NCBI GenBank assembly: GCA_900316965.1
Contig: ONEY01000006.1
Span: 1 to 64,000, forward strand
Origin: an uncultured Bacteroidales bacterium
GTDB taxonomy: Bacteria > Bacteroidota > Bacteroidia > Bacteroidales > P3
DNA length: 64,000 nt
Direction: 5' to 3'
How positions within the stretch are numbered: the stretch's first letter is position 1; each line of letters begins with the position of its first letter. Shown here one piece after another: positions 34,601 to 43,100 of this stretch. A model generated the notes under the pieces. That model worked only from the letters and a program-made list of their open reading frames with translations, ran no database searches and had not been told where the DNA came from. Position numbers and translations under genes: made by a program.

Positions 34601-35017
34601 AGTATTGCCGGTGCTGTAATATATGCCTCCATATCCCGTAGGGAACATACAAATGATAGAGCCGCCCACATTATTGGTTATAGTCAATAAGGCATTACCC
34701 GAAGGATGGACAAGTTGACTCTGAACCTCTATACGATAACGGCCCAAAGCGTTTGTGGTATGGAATGTATATGTAGCGTTGCACGACGACGAATAAGTAC
34801 CCCCGGGACCTCCATCATCATAGACCTCAGCATAACTCATAACGGTATCACCAGAACCATGTGCCGGCATAATAACGGTTTGACACAAAGTGTCATTCAA
34901 AGAGCAGAGCAAAAACGCGAAAAAGAGACAATACAATATATGTGTGCAGGCTAAAAAATCTCTATGATAATTCAGCCCTACATTAAAACAATGATTGATA
35001 CATATCCCATTTTTCAT
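31625..35017 (-). CDS. Giant secreted protein with gliding-motility-type (T9SS type B) C-terminal domain
   Basis: 1130 residues. An unusually long N-region precedes the signal peptide core (HILYCLFFAFLLC), with cleavage probably near DTLCQ at residue 46. Then come a CUB-like N-terminal part (about 47-165, SYAEVYDDGGPGGTYSS), fibronectin-like modules (about 180-450), a region with FDYLVDTL and IDCDSRRIAL, and repeated Cys-poor beta modules with the pattern CDSL.T (GCDSLMTIVLTV, GCDSLFALEF, GCDSTYTLVL). The end (FPNVVTPNGDGVNDFWGI ... IFDRWGRKIFEA) is the CHU_C / type B sorting domain, so it should be exported by T9SS. A surface adhesin-like or matrix role is inferred. It follows mgtC by 6 nt. 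Confidence 0.9.
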   Translation of the reverse strand: MKNGICINHCFNVGLNYHRDFLACTHILYCLFFAFLLCSLNDTLCQTVIMPAHGSGDTVMSYAEVYDDGGPGGTYSSSCNATYTFHTTNALGRYRIEVQSQLVHPSGNALLTITNNVGGSIICMFPTGYGGIYYSTGNTVTISFTADDDFPTDGFKVILCEYVQYDPGNIHTDYSDSSTVEITWHESDTNAVWVLDYAFDTNGTNPNTFFDTSTNYNTVYLSTPYFYLDSVPDGWNVLYRLLSQGASGCYNNNNGTIIPPSEPYVCPCIRPLSVSYVALSDSIRIVWETDTVADFWRIIIAGIGIDTIVAGHIMEITVPYDYSLCNGDVAIVNGNCENETCSSNWVDIPQGGCQRTVGAIQMTGRTSNSISLQWHDTGNETDLYVLTIINHGIQYPHEEVLDTLPHGVTTYMVTNLSPHTIYEFSIYLLCGGTTTGCRISRNYFRTDVEGCINYIDFSDMSTIHMTSGTYHNPMQYATSGDERHVPIVDATLRDPNTLNTLHCVPPGGDISFRLGNDNVGAEGETVTFDYLVDTLDKDMLVVKYAVVLQNPNHNSDNQPHFTLEILDMNGNLLDSNCFHADFYAAGDLGWNTVTGSNVIWKDWTTIGLDISPYHNQNIKIRFTTKDCADGGHFGYAYFTIDCDSRRIALVNLCDNNDSVRLRAPVGFEYQWTKGDDTTVFSTENEIVVPADTALYRCKATFLGRGDCGFTVTAYAALPYPKADMHYRIDTCGQKLILYNDSYVDIDTNFSKYVRQYIDSVWWIIDGVVMHGDSLSLTIDTNRLCSVTLFCNLSESACVDSIHEDIIFDSYHRHAIVAPDLCCYGDQVTFLADLFPSQDYLLLWNDSSSESSTTITVLSDTTVSLTAVYHGCSYHIDHHVSVQPHYDDTLSLSICQGYCDTLGFSFSVVTESGIYTNRMYSQYGCDSLMTIVLTVNPSYYDTAVAVTCDESYHDNLFSVDTTGFYTVSYYTVDGCDSLFALEFKRNEIFSDTIESEIMLGDRYQHMDFDENQSGVYQHVFIDRNGCDSTYTLVLHVVALRFPNVVTPNGDGVNDFWGIVGLSDSYDFAYVSYWIFDRWGRKIFEAENMHHNYNTWNPVDTETPDGTYFFLFKALHNSGRFVEHRGVIEVVR

Positions 35018-35023
35018 AAAAAA

Positions 35024-35515
35024 CTATTTTTTCTCTTTATCCTTCTTCTCATATGGATCGGCATAAGGATTGTCTTTCTGGTGGTTCTCAAGATAATGCT
35101 CTATAAATTTCAGTATCCAATTAATAAACAAAATAACGCTCACAGCAACAACAGCCTCAAGCCAAAGGCCATAGCCGCATAGCGAACCCACAGCCGCCGA
35201 GCACCACAGCGTGGCTGCTGAATTAAGACCGTGAATGGTAAACCCATCACGCAATATGACGCCGGCACCCAAGAAACCGATGCCGGTAACAATCTGTGCC
35301 AAAACACGTAGGTTGTCGTTATTAACAAGACCTCCATCGGCGACAGCATTAGCTATGACAGTCTCAGAGATTAGGATGAAAATGCATGCTCCAACCGACA
35401 CCAACGAGTTGGTCGTCAGACCTGCGCTACGCTGGCGCAACTGACGTTCAAGGCCGATAAGAATACCACATATCAAAGCGGCGACAAGGCGCATGGCAAA
35501 TATTGACAAATTCAT
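35024..35515 (-). CDS. MgtC/SapB family membrane protein
   Basis: 163 residues, about five membrane helices. Typical MgtC N-terminal domain: LVAALICGILIGLERQLRQR, SVGACIFIL, the GIGFLGAGVILRDG and GLNSAATLWCSAAVG core. The acidic and lysine-rich C-terminal tail (ENHQKDNPYADPYEKKDKEKK region) replaces the ACT-like domain of long MgtC. MgtC proteins relate to magnesium limitation and control of ATP synthase in Salmonella; here the role is unknown. It is packed between ygiQ (5 nt) and the giant T9SS gene (6 nt) on the same strand. Confidence 0.9.
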   Translation of the reverse strand: MNLSIFAMRLVAALICGILIGLERQLRQRSAGLTTNSLVSVGACIFILISETVIANAVADGGLVNNDNLRVLAQIVTGIGFLGAGVILRDGFTIHGLNSAATLWCSAAVGSLCGYGLWLEAVVAVSVILFINWILKFIEHYLENHQKDNPYADPYEKKDKEKK

Positions 35516-35520
35516 AATTA

Positions 35521-37308
35521 CTATAGTTTTAAACTCTTGATATAACTATCTAGATGTGCTTTTTTCAACGCAGCTCTTATTGATGGCTGCATTTCACGCT
35601 TATAGAAGAAAAACATTTGATTTTGTTCACGTTTCTCGTTGGGGTGCCGCGCCACATACACAGGTTCCATAGTAGCCGGATTGATACCGGTATAATACAT
35701 CTCGGTGGAGAGTGTCATCGGAGTAGGTGTGAAATCCTGTATTTGCTCTAGACGATAGCCCATCTGCTGCATCTTCAAAGCCAAATCGGCCATATCTTTA
35801 AGGCGGCAGCCAGGATGTGAGCTGATAAAATAAGGAATTAACTGATAGCGCAAGCCAGCTTGTTTACAAATACGGTCAAATTCACTTTTTGTCTTGATGA
35901 ATAGGTCGAAAGCAGGTTTTCGCATCAACTTCAAAACCTTGTCGGAAGTATGTTCCGGAGCCACTTTTAGTCGTCCGCTGACATGATTTCTAACCACATC
36001 GGCAAAATATTCCCAGCCGTGGTTTTCATTTGTGAAAAGGTCACAACGAATACCGCTACCAATATACACATGCTTTATTTCCGGCATTTTGCTGACCTTT
36101 CTATATAGATCCATAATAGGTTTATGGTCACATTCAAGGTTGCGGCAAATAGATGGTTGAATGCAGCTGAAACGGCTGCATTTGAGACAAAGATCTTTGT
36201 TCCTTCCCCCCATTCGGTACATATTGGCAGAAGGTCCACCAAGATCGGTAATAACGCCAGTGAAACCCTCTTGCTTTATCATCTGTCGTATTTCGGCAAG
36301 GATTGAGCGTTCGCTGCGGCTAGCTATCTGTTTGCCTTGATGGGCGCTGATAGTACAAAACGAGCAACCTCCAAAACATCCACGGTGGATGTTGACGGAG
36401 TTTTTAATCATTTCGAAAGCCGGGATCGCTCCACGCTTCTTGTATTTGGGGTGCGGTTGCCGAAGGTAGGGCAAATCAAACGAGGCATCGATCTCTTCTG
36501 TAGTCATAGGTGGTTCTGGGGGATTGACAACAATATAGCTGTCGCCATGACGCTGAACAAGAGTCGCAGCCTCTATCTTGTTGCTCTCAAGTTCGATGAC
36601 ATGGTAGTTCTCGGCTTCATCGTGTTTTGACTTCAAACAATCCTCAAAGGAATGAAGCTCTATAATATTTCCCGACAAACCTTTCAATTCATTGCTTTTT
36701 ATCTTATATGCCACTTGAGGCAGAGATCTCAGTTCTTCAATCGGTCGTCCTTGATCGAAGATGCGGGCAATTTTCAACGTTGTCTTCTCCCCCATTCCGT
36801 AATTAAGCAAATCGGCCGGAGTATCGGCAAGAATAGAAGGGAATAGTTTGTCGTCCCAATAGTCGTAGTGAGCCAGGCGGCGCATGCTAGCTTCAATGCC
36901 AGCAATAATTACAGGGACATCTGGGTATATTTGTTTAAGGATACGAGAGTAGACGTATGTAGCCCTGTCGGGGCGGAAGCCGGCTTGGCCTCCAGGAGTG
37001 TATGCGTCGTCGTGGCGAAGGCGGCGGGCAGCGGTATAATGGTTCACCATGCTGTCCATAGCACCACTTGTTACGCCAAAGAAAAGACGAGGTGCACCAA
37101 ACTTGCGGAAATCGCGCAAGTCGTCGCGCCAGTTGGGTTGGGGTATCACAGCCACACGATAGCCCGCAGCTTCGAGTGTGCGTCCGATGACAGCGGTACC
37201 AAAGGCAGGATGATCAATATAGGCATCGCCAGTTATGAGGACAACGTCGGCCTGATCCCAACCGAGCCGCTTCATTTCATCCAATGTTATAGGTAAAAAG
37301 TGGCTCAT
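35521..37308 (-). CDS. YgiQ family radical SAM protein
   Basis: 595 residues. A radical S-adenosylmethionine enzyme with the cluster motif GCFGGCSFCTISAHQGK; C311, C315 and C318 are the 4Fe-4S ligands. The N-terminal cobalamin-like or Rossmann region includes ITGDAYIDHPAFGTAVIGR, and the C-terminal part carries further cysteines (CLKCSRFSCIQPSICRNLEC). The reaction of YgiQ is not known. The N-terminus is complete relative to the E. coli protein (FLPIT.DEMKRLGWD), so the ATG at 37308 is firm. Oddly, that codon lies 2 nt after the T run of the pgk terminator. It heads an operon with mgtC and the giant T9SS gene. Confidence 0.92.
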   Translation of the reverse strand: MSHFLPITLDEMKRLGWDQADVVLITGDAYIDHPAFGTAVIGRTLEAAGYRVAVIPQPNWRDDLRDFRKFGAPRLFFGVTSGAMDSMVNHYTAARRLRHDDAYTPGGQAGFRPDRATYVYSRILKQIYPDVPVIIAGIEASMRRLAHYDYWDDKLFPSILADTPADLLNYGMGEKTTLKIARIFDQGRPIEELRSLPQVAYKIKSNELKGLSGNIIELHSFEDCLKSKHDEAENYHVIELESNKIEAATLVQRHGDSYIVVNPPEPPMTTEEIDASFDLPYLRQPHPKYKKRGAIPAFEMIKNSVNIHRGCFGGCSFCTISAHQGKQIASRSERSILAEIRQMIKQEGFTGVITDLGGPSANMYRMGGRNKDLCLKCSRFSCIQPSICRNLECDHKPIMDLYRKVSKMPEIKHVYIGSGIRCDLFTNENHGWEYFADVVRNHVSGRLKVAPEHTSDKVLKLMRKPAFDLFIKTKSEFDRICKQAGLRYQLIPYFISSHPGCRLKDMADLALKMQQMGYRLEQIQDFTPTPMTLSTEMYYTGINPATMEPVYVARHPNEKREQNQMFFFYKREMQPSIRAALKKAHLDSYIKSLKL

Positions 37309-37310
37309 AT

Positions 37311-37349
37311 AAAAAAAGGTTCTTAAGGTCCCGAAGGGCCTTAAGAACC
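37311..37349 (-). terminator. Strong intrinsic terminator between pgk and ygiQ
   Basis: Minus-strand hairpin with an 11-bp perfect stem (GGTTCTTAAGG / CCTTAAGAACC), an inner CCC/GGG and a short loop, followed by seven T. It ends 2 nt before the ygiQ start codon, so it may act as an attenuator for ygiQ as well as ending pgk. Confidence 0.88.
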
Positions 37350-37365
37350 ATGTAGTAAAATATTA

Positions 37366-38562
37366 TTATTCTTTAATAGCTTTGATGCCGGGGAGGACTT
37401 TGCCTTCGAGGTATTCGAGCATAGCGCCACCACCGGTAGAGACATAGCTCATCTGGTCGGCGAGGTGCATCTGCTTGACGGCAGCCACGCTGTCGCCACC
37501 GCCAACAGCGGCGAAACAACCTTGCTTGCAAGCGTCCGCGACGCTCTGGGCAATGTGATTGGTACCCTTGGCAAAGGTTTCGAGTTCGAAGACACCGGCA
37601 GGACCATTCCAAAGGATAGTCTTGGAAGCCATAATGATGTCACGGATAGCCTTGCAACTCTCGGGACCGCAATCCATGCTTTCCCAACCATCGGGGACCT
37701 CACCGCTGGGCACAATCTGAGTGTTGGCGTCGTTACCAAATTTGTCGCCAATGACACTATCGACTGGCAGATAATACTTGACACCCTTATCATCCATACG
37801 ACGCATAAGCTCGCGAGCCAAATCGAGTTTGTCGTCCTCGCAAATGCTGTTGCCAATCTTGCCGCCAAGGGCTTTGGTGAAGGTGTAACGCATACCACCG
37901 ATAATAATCATATTGTCGACCTTGTCGAGAAGATTTTCCAGAATACCTATCTTGCTGCTCACCTTGCTGCCACCAATGATAGCGGTGAATGGGCGAGGAG
38001 GATTTTGCATAAGTTTCTCAAGGTTGCGGACTTCGTTTTCCATAAGGAAACCGAAATATTTATCGTTGGGGAAGAAGCGTGCAATGACAGCCGTGGAGCT
38101 GTGTTCACGGTGAGCGGCACCAAAAGCGTCGTTGATGTAGCAGTCGCCAAGCTTAGAGAGTTGTTCAGCGAGAGCCACGTCGCCCTTAGTCTCGCCAGGA
38201 TAGAAGCGAATGTTCTCGAGCAAAAGAATTTCGCCATCTTTCAAAGAGGCAGCCAAAGCCTCAGGTTCACCACTGCCCAGCAAAGCCTGAGTGAATTTGA
38301 CGGGGCGGCCCGTTAGTTCCTCAAGGTGTTTTGCGACAGGAGCAAGAGTAAGCTCGGGTTCGAAACCACCTTTCTTGGGACGGCCAAAATGCGCCATGAT
38401 GATGATAGCGGCACCGTCAGCAAGAAGTTTGTTGATGGTGGGCATGGACTCGCGCATACGAGTGTCGTCGGTGATGTTTTTATTGTCATCTACGGGGACA
38501 TTAAAGTCGACGCGAAGCAGGACCTTGCGTCCTTTGAAGTTGATATCGTTGATAGATTTCAT
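37366..38562 (-). CDS. pgk: Phosphoglycerate kinase
   Basis: 398 residues, the normal length. Converts 1,3-bisphosphoglycerate and ADP to 3-phosphoglycerate and ATP in glycolysis. Signature RKVLLRVDFNVPVDD at the N-terminus, AHFGRPKK, the NDAFGAAHR loop, AIIGGSKVSSK in the hinge, and the C-terminal nucleotide site WNGPAGVFE and AVGGGDSVAAV. It is a typical housekeeping gene. It stands 45 nt downstream of atpB and ends in a strong terminator, so the two may be read together. Confidence 0.97.
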   Translation of the reverse strand: MKSINDINFKGRKVLLRVDFNVPVDDNKNITDDTRMRESMPTINKLLADGAAIIIMAHFGRPKKGGFEPELTLAPVAKHLEELTGRPVKFTQALLGSGEPEALAASLKDGEILLLENIRFYPGETKGDVALAEQLSKLGDCYINDAFGAAHREHSSTAVIARFFPNDKYFGFLMENEVRNLEKLMQNPPRPFTAIIGGSKVSSKIGILENLLDKVDNMIIIGGMRYTFTKALGGKIGNSICEDDKLDLARELMRRMDDKGVKYYLPVDSVIGDKFGNDANTQIVPSGEVPDGWESMDCGPESCKAIRDIIMASKTILWNGPAGVFELETFAKGTNHIAQSVADACKQGCFAAVGGGDSVAAVKQMHLADQMSYVSTGGGAMLEYLEGKVLPGIKAIKE

Positions 38563-38607
38563 GTATGAGGGTTTTAAGGGTTAAACATCTGGGGTGTAGA
38601 AGAAAGG

Positions 38608-39762
38608 CTATGCTTCCTCGGGAGTTTCGACAGCCATGCTGATATAGAGAGCGGAAAGCATGGTAAAGACGAATGCCTGGATGTATGCCACCAAGCATTC
38701 CAGAAGGCTGATGAAGACGGCGAAAAGGACCGACACGGCCGACACTGCGCCACCAACTGCCATGCCGAGGCTGTTGGACAGGATGAAGATAATGACTACA
38801 AAGCCGAGAATGACGATGTGGCCAGCCGTCATGTTGGCAAAAAGTCGAATCATAAGGACAATAGGCTTGGTAAAAACGCCCACCAACTCAACAATAGGCA
38901 TTAGAGGAAAAATTTTCAGCCATGACGGTACGCCAGGTGTCCAAAAGACATCCTTCCAGTAGTGTTTGTTGCCGTTGAAGTTGGTGATAAAGAATGTTAT
39001 CAGAGCCAAGATGGCGGTAACAGCAATGTTGCCTGTAATATTGGCGCCAGCGGGGAATATCGGGATAAGGCCCAATATGTTGCAGAAGAAGATGAAGAAG
39101 AACAAAGTGAGGAGATAAGGAAGGAAGCGTCGAGTGTTGTGACCCAGGATAGGCTCCACTATGTCGTCTTTAACATGCAACACCAGCATTTCTATCAGCG
39201 ACTGCATGCCATGAGGAGCTTTACCGTCGCGCACTTTGTATTTTTTGGCAGAGGCAAGAATGATGACAATAAGGAGAGTAACGGCGATAATTATTGCCGC
39301 AGCCGTCTTGGTGATAGAGAAGTCGAGAGGCTTGGCCACGCTGCCATCGTCATTTTTGACCGTCGCATACAGATGCTCCCCTATCTCGATTGTTTCCTGG
39401 TCCTGAGTGAGTTTAGAATTGACATCTTCGACGCAGACGATTTCCTCTTTCACCAAACCGCCGCCGATGAGGGCGTAGGTGTGCTTAGCGCCTTGATAGA
39501 CAGCATGGCCATGGTGGAATTGTTTGGACGAGAAAACCTCAAGGTGACCGTCGTCGAGAAGAATGATAGGCAGATTGATAGCCACAGCATGCTCATTGCC
39601 ATCTTTGGTTTTGTAGTCACAGATATGCCATGTGTGAGAGTCGGTGACGTGTCCAATGATAATTGAACCAGAATTCACTTCCTCCTTCTCGGCTTTTGAG
39701 CAACCTGCCAAAGTCAATGCCAAGAGGGTTAATAAGACGGGAAATATTATGGACTTCCTCAT
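38608..39762 (-). CDS. atpB: ATP synthase F0 subunit a, extended N-terminus
   Basis: 384 residues. Subunit a forms the proton path against the c-ring; the key arginine is in MIRLFANMTAGHIV, and GLIPIFPAGANITGN and FIQAF-type AYIQAFVFTMLSALYI are typical. Ahead of the membrane part lies a signal-like stretch (FPVLLTLLALTLAGC) that looks like a lipobox, then about 130 soluble residues rich in His (HVTDSHTWHICDYK, SSKQFHHGHAVYQG). Such an extension is common in Bacteroidetes atpB. The ATG at 39762 is preferred over the upstream frame from 39801. No other ATP synthase subunit gene is next to it: pgk follows and a small unknown gene precedes. Confidence 0.95.
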   Translation of the reverse strand: MRKSIIFPVLLTLLALTLAGCSKAEKEEVNSGSIIIGHVTDSHTWHICDYKTKDGNEHAVAINLPIILLDDGHLEVFSSKQFHHGHAVYQGAKHTYALIGGGLVKEEIVCVEDVNSKLTQDQETIEIGEHLYATVKNDDGSVAKPLDFSITKTAAAIIIAVTLLIVIILASAKKYKVRDGKAPHGMQSLIEMLVLHVKDDIVEPILGHNTRRFLPYLLTLFFFIFFCNILGLIPIFPAGANITGNIAVTAILALITFFITNFNGNKHYWKDVFWTPGVPSWLKIFPLMPIVELVGVFTKPIVLMIRLFANMTAGHIVILGFVVIIFILSNSLGMAVGGAVSAVSVLFAVFISLLECLVAYIQAFVFTMLSALYISMAVETPEEA

Positions 39763-39821
39763 TGTGTGTTGGATTAATGAATTGTAAAAAACGAGTTTCA
39801 ATATAGAATATGATGAAAGAG

Positions 39822-40067
39822 CTAATCAGATGCTTTTGAAGCGCCATTAAAAATATCGTATTGAAGCGAGTCGAAAAGGCCGAGTTGGTTGGGGGATTGT
39901 TGGGGAGTTTTCTCAACAGTTATTTCCGACAACTTGGCGCAAAGCAACCGCTTTGCCATCAAGGGACGCAAAACGTTCTCTTTCTTGGCCAATGCTGTAA
40001 GTTTATTGTAGTCACGTAAAGACAGACTTACAACAATTTTCTTCTTGATATTTTTTTTGTTTTTCAA
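39822..40067 (-). CDS. Small ribbon-helix-helix-like protein with QLGLF motif
   Basis: 81 residues starting with TTG at 40067 (no ATG is available in frame). The N-terminal half (KKIVVSLSLRDYNKLTALAK) fits a beta strand followed by a helix as in ribbon-helix-helix DNA-binding proteins. The C-terminal part has NQLGLFDSLQ; QLGLF (61-65) matches the bacterial sliding-clamp binding consensus QLxLF. It lies 59 nt before atpB on the same strand. I do not recognise a named family. A DNA-linked role is inferred from these two features only; the gene itself is likely but not certain because of its start codon. Confidence 0.6.
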   Translation of the reverse strand: MKNKKNIKKKIVVSLSLRDYNKLTALAKKENVLRPLMAKRLLCAKLSEITVEKTPQQSPNQLGLFDSLQYDIFNGASKASD

Positions 40068-40103
40068 AACTGAGAAAATTATACATCAAAAAGTTCGTGC
40101 TGC

Positions 40104-40142
40104 TATAGTAATCTGATGGCAAACAGCCAACAGATTACTATA
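40104..40142 (-). terminator. Long perfect hairpin after the DUF2723 gene
   Basis: Arms TATAGTAATCTG and CAGATTACTATA (12 bp, perfect) enclose a second stem TGGC/GCCA and the loop AAACA (plus-strand reading). It begins 17 nt after the DUF2723 stop on the minus strand. No T run follows directly (a TTTTT comes about 13 nt on), so it may be an mRNA-stabilising 3' end or a weak terminator. Confidence 0.55.
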
Positions 40143-40158
40143 ACCGCATGAATGATTA

Positions 40159-43100
40159 TTATCTTCCACCTCCGAAGTAAGGAGCGATGTCGTTAACGAA
40201 CGTGCTACTGACAAGGAACGCGTCGATAGCCTTGAGGCGGTCAGCATTCTTGGCGTCGGCAGCGATGAAAGCCTTCTCACCCTCGTCGGTAAGGATGTCC
40301 TCGCGACGGTTGGTGAAGGGATTGAAGCCCTCATGATGGCGCAGCATAGCGACATTGAAGATCATTTTGTAGTGTTGCAATAGCTGACGTTTGACGCCGG
40401 CGGCTTTGTCGGGCGGGAAACTCTTCAAGTAGTTGATATACTGAATGCTGTTTTCGAAGAGATCGCACATAGACTCGTATGCATTAACATAATCGCCGAC
40501 ATGGGCGTAGGCATAGGCAACCATATAGAAGATACCGTCGGCCGGGAAATTAGAGCGCGGGAAGAACTTCTCGGCAAGGCTGAGAGCCTCCTTGGCAGAA
40601 GCGGTATCGCCATTGGCGACAAGGTAGTTGGAGAGCAGCACATAGGATTGACGCTGCACCTTGGCCGAATTGTCGCTAACCGGGTCGATATAGATATCTT
40701 TGTTCAAGTTGCCCCACTCAAGAGGAGTGTAGCTGCCGTCGTCGTTGCGGATACCCTTGAGGAAGTAGTCCTTAGTGCGCGGGGTATAAGTAGCGTTAGA
40801 ATAGACGGGATAGGGCACGAGGAGAGAGAGCATTCCGTCCTCGATGCTGTAGGTGTCAACGACCGGGAACACATCGCGGATATAGGAGGGGCTCATAATG
40901 CTGATGGGGCGCTCGAAGCGGTTGGTGCCGAGGATATCAAGCATCATCATCTCGTTGCGTACCATGTAATTGCCTCTACCGTTACGGATATTGACATCAA
41001 AATTGATGACATCTGGAATGCTGTCGGCCAATTGTTGCGAAATGATACCATTGGCGACCAGCTTAGTCTTGTCAAGAGTGATTTTGAACTTATTGGTCGG
41101 AATCATAGTTATCAACTCGCCATCCTGGCTGGAGACGAATTGGCTTTGATTGTTGGCGACCATCTTGAGGGCGTCAGTAACTTCCATACGAGGGCCATCC
41201 TGGTAGTAGAAGATTTCGTGTCCCAAGCCATACATTTCCTTGGGCAATGTGAATGGAAGAGGTTCAGACTCATACAATTTGTTGTAGAGTTGTTCCACAT
41301 ACCAATGCATGCCCGAAAGAGTGTAGTTGAGGATACGCACATCGGTGCGCCAGCCCTCGACCTCCTGAATATACCACAAGGGGAATGTGTCGTTGTCGCC
41401 AAAGGTTATCACGATGCCGTTTTTGTCGACAAGGCCGAGATAGTTTTTGGCGAAGTCGCGGGCGGCCGTTTTCTGGGAGCGGTCGTGATCGTCCCAGTTT
41501 TGGGCAGCCAACAATAACGGCACAGACATGGAGAGCACAAAGGCAATAGGCAGGGCAATTTTGTTGGGCAGACGAACAATGCTCACAATCAAACCGACGA
41601 CGCCAGCCATGCCAAGGACAAACCATCCGCCGCCGAAGGCACCGAGCAGAATGCATACCGCTGATATGGCGAGGAAGTAGTTACGTTCCGTTTTCTCGAA
41701 TTTGGTAGTGAGCCATTCGTAGAGAGCGAAGACGCCCAAACCAATCCAAACGCTGAAGAAGTAGAAAGAGCCGACGAAAGCATAGTCACGCTCGCGCGGC
41801 TGACAAGGAGGCATGTTCAAGTAGATGGCGATGGCAAGGCCAGTCATGAAGAACATAATAAAGGTTACGAAGGCGTCTTTGCGGCTCTTAACACAATGGA
41901 ATACAAGGCCAAGCACACCGAGGAGGAGAGGCAACATGTAGTAACGATTGCGGGCCTTGTTGTTGGCCATAGCGTCGGGGAGATTGTCCTGAGGTCCCAG
42001 TCGTTTTTCGTCGACATAATTTATGCCCGATATCCAGTTGCCATCGGTATAGTTGATGGTTGGGAAGTGTACGCCTTGCATACCCTCGTTGTCGTCGAAA
42101 TGGTGACCTTGGATATCATTCTGACGTCCGGCGAAGTTCCACATAAAGTAGCGCCAGTACATCCATCCCAACTGATAGCGATGGAAGAATGTTAGGTTTT
42201 GGGCGAAAGTTGGTTTGCTTCCCACGGGAGGATCGCCAGCCCAATAGCGGTAATAAGTAGGGTGCTTGCGGCCGGCATCAGGGCTGTACATACGAGGGAA
42301 GATACCGGTATGGTTCTCGTTGTAGACAAACTTCTGGGCGTAAGCGGCCACCTTGTAGAAGTCACGTCCCTCCTCGTCCTGAGTGCGGATATATTTGGCA
42401 TAGTCCTTCTCAGAGCCGATAGGGTTGCCCGCAGTATAATAGGGGCCTGTGAGGAATGGTGTCTGTCCATATTGCTCGCGGCCGAGATAGGCGCGCATAG
42501 CCACAGCGTCCTTGGGTGCATTCTCGTTGAGAGGCGTATTGGTGTTGGCGCGGATAACGAGGATGAAGAAAGTGGAATAACCGACCACGAGCATGAGGAA
42601 ACTCAGTATGGCGGCATTGGTAACCACACGGTTCTTGCCTTTGACGATGTAGTAGGCGGCGGCGGCAATCAACAGAAGCACAACAAAGTAGCCAAATGAG
42701 AATGTGCCAGCGCCCATCTTAGCGAATAACATAAGGGCGAACATCACCACAAGGATGGTGACGTTGACAGCCTTGCTGGGGCGGTTGAAATGTGAGTTGT
42801 TCCAGATTCCCCAAGCGACAAAGCAGGCGATGATAAGGAAGAAGACCACAGTGCCGGTGTTGAATCCCATGTGCAACTTATTGACAAAGAAGACATCGAA
42901 ATCGCTCGAGAGATTGACAATGCCCGGGATGACGCCCCAGAGCACCACGGCTAGCAGCACTAATGAGATGCCACCGCTGACGAGGAAACCTTTGAGGGTA
43001 GTCTTGGGGTATTTTTTGAAGTAGACGACATAAACAATTGCCGGGATGGTCAACAAGTTGAGGAGGTGGACACCGATGGCGATACCGACGAGGAAAGAAA

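Noticed and set aside
40501..41517. 338-residue plus-strand frame opposite the DUF2723 gene
   Set aside because: A shadow frame caused by codon bias; the minus-strand gene has clear family motifs throughout.
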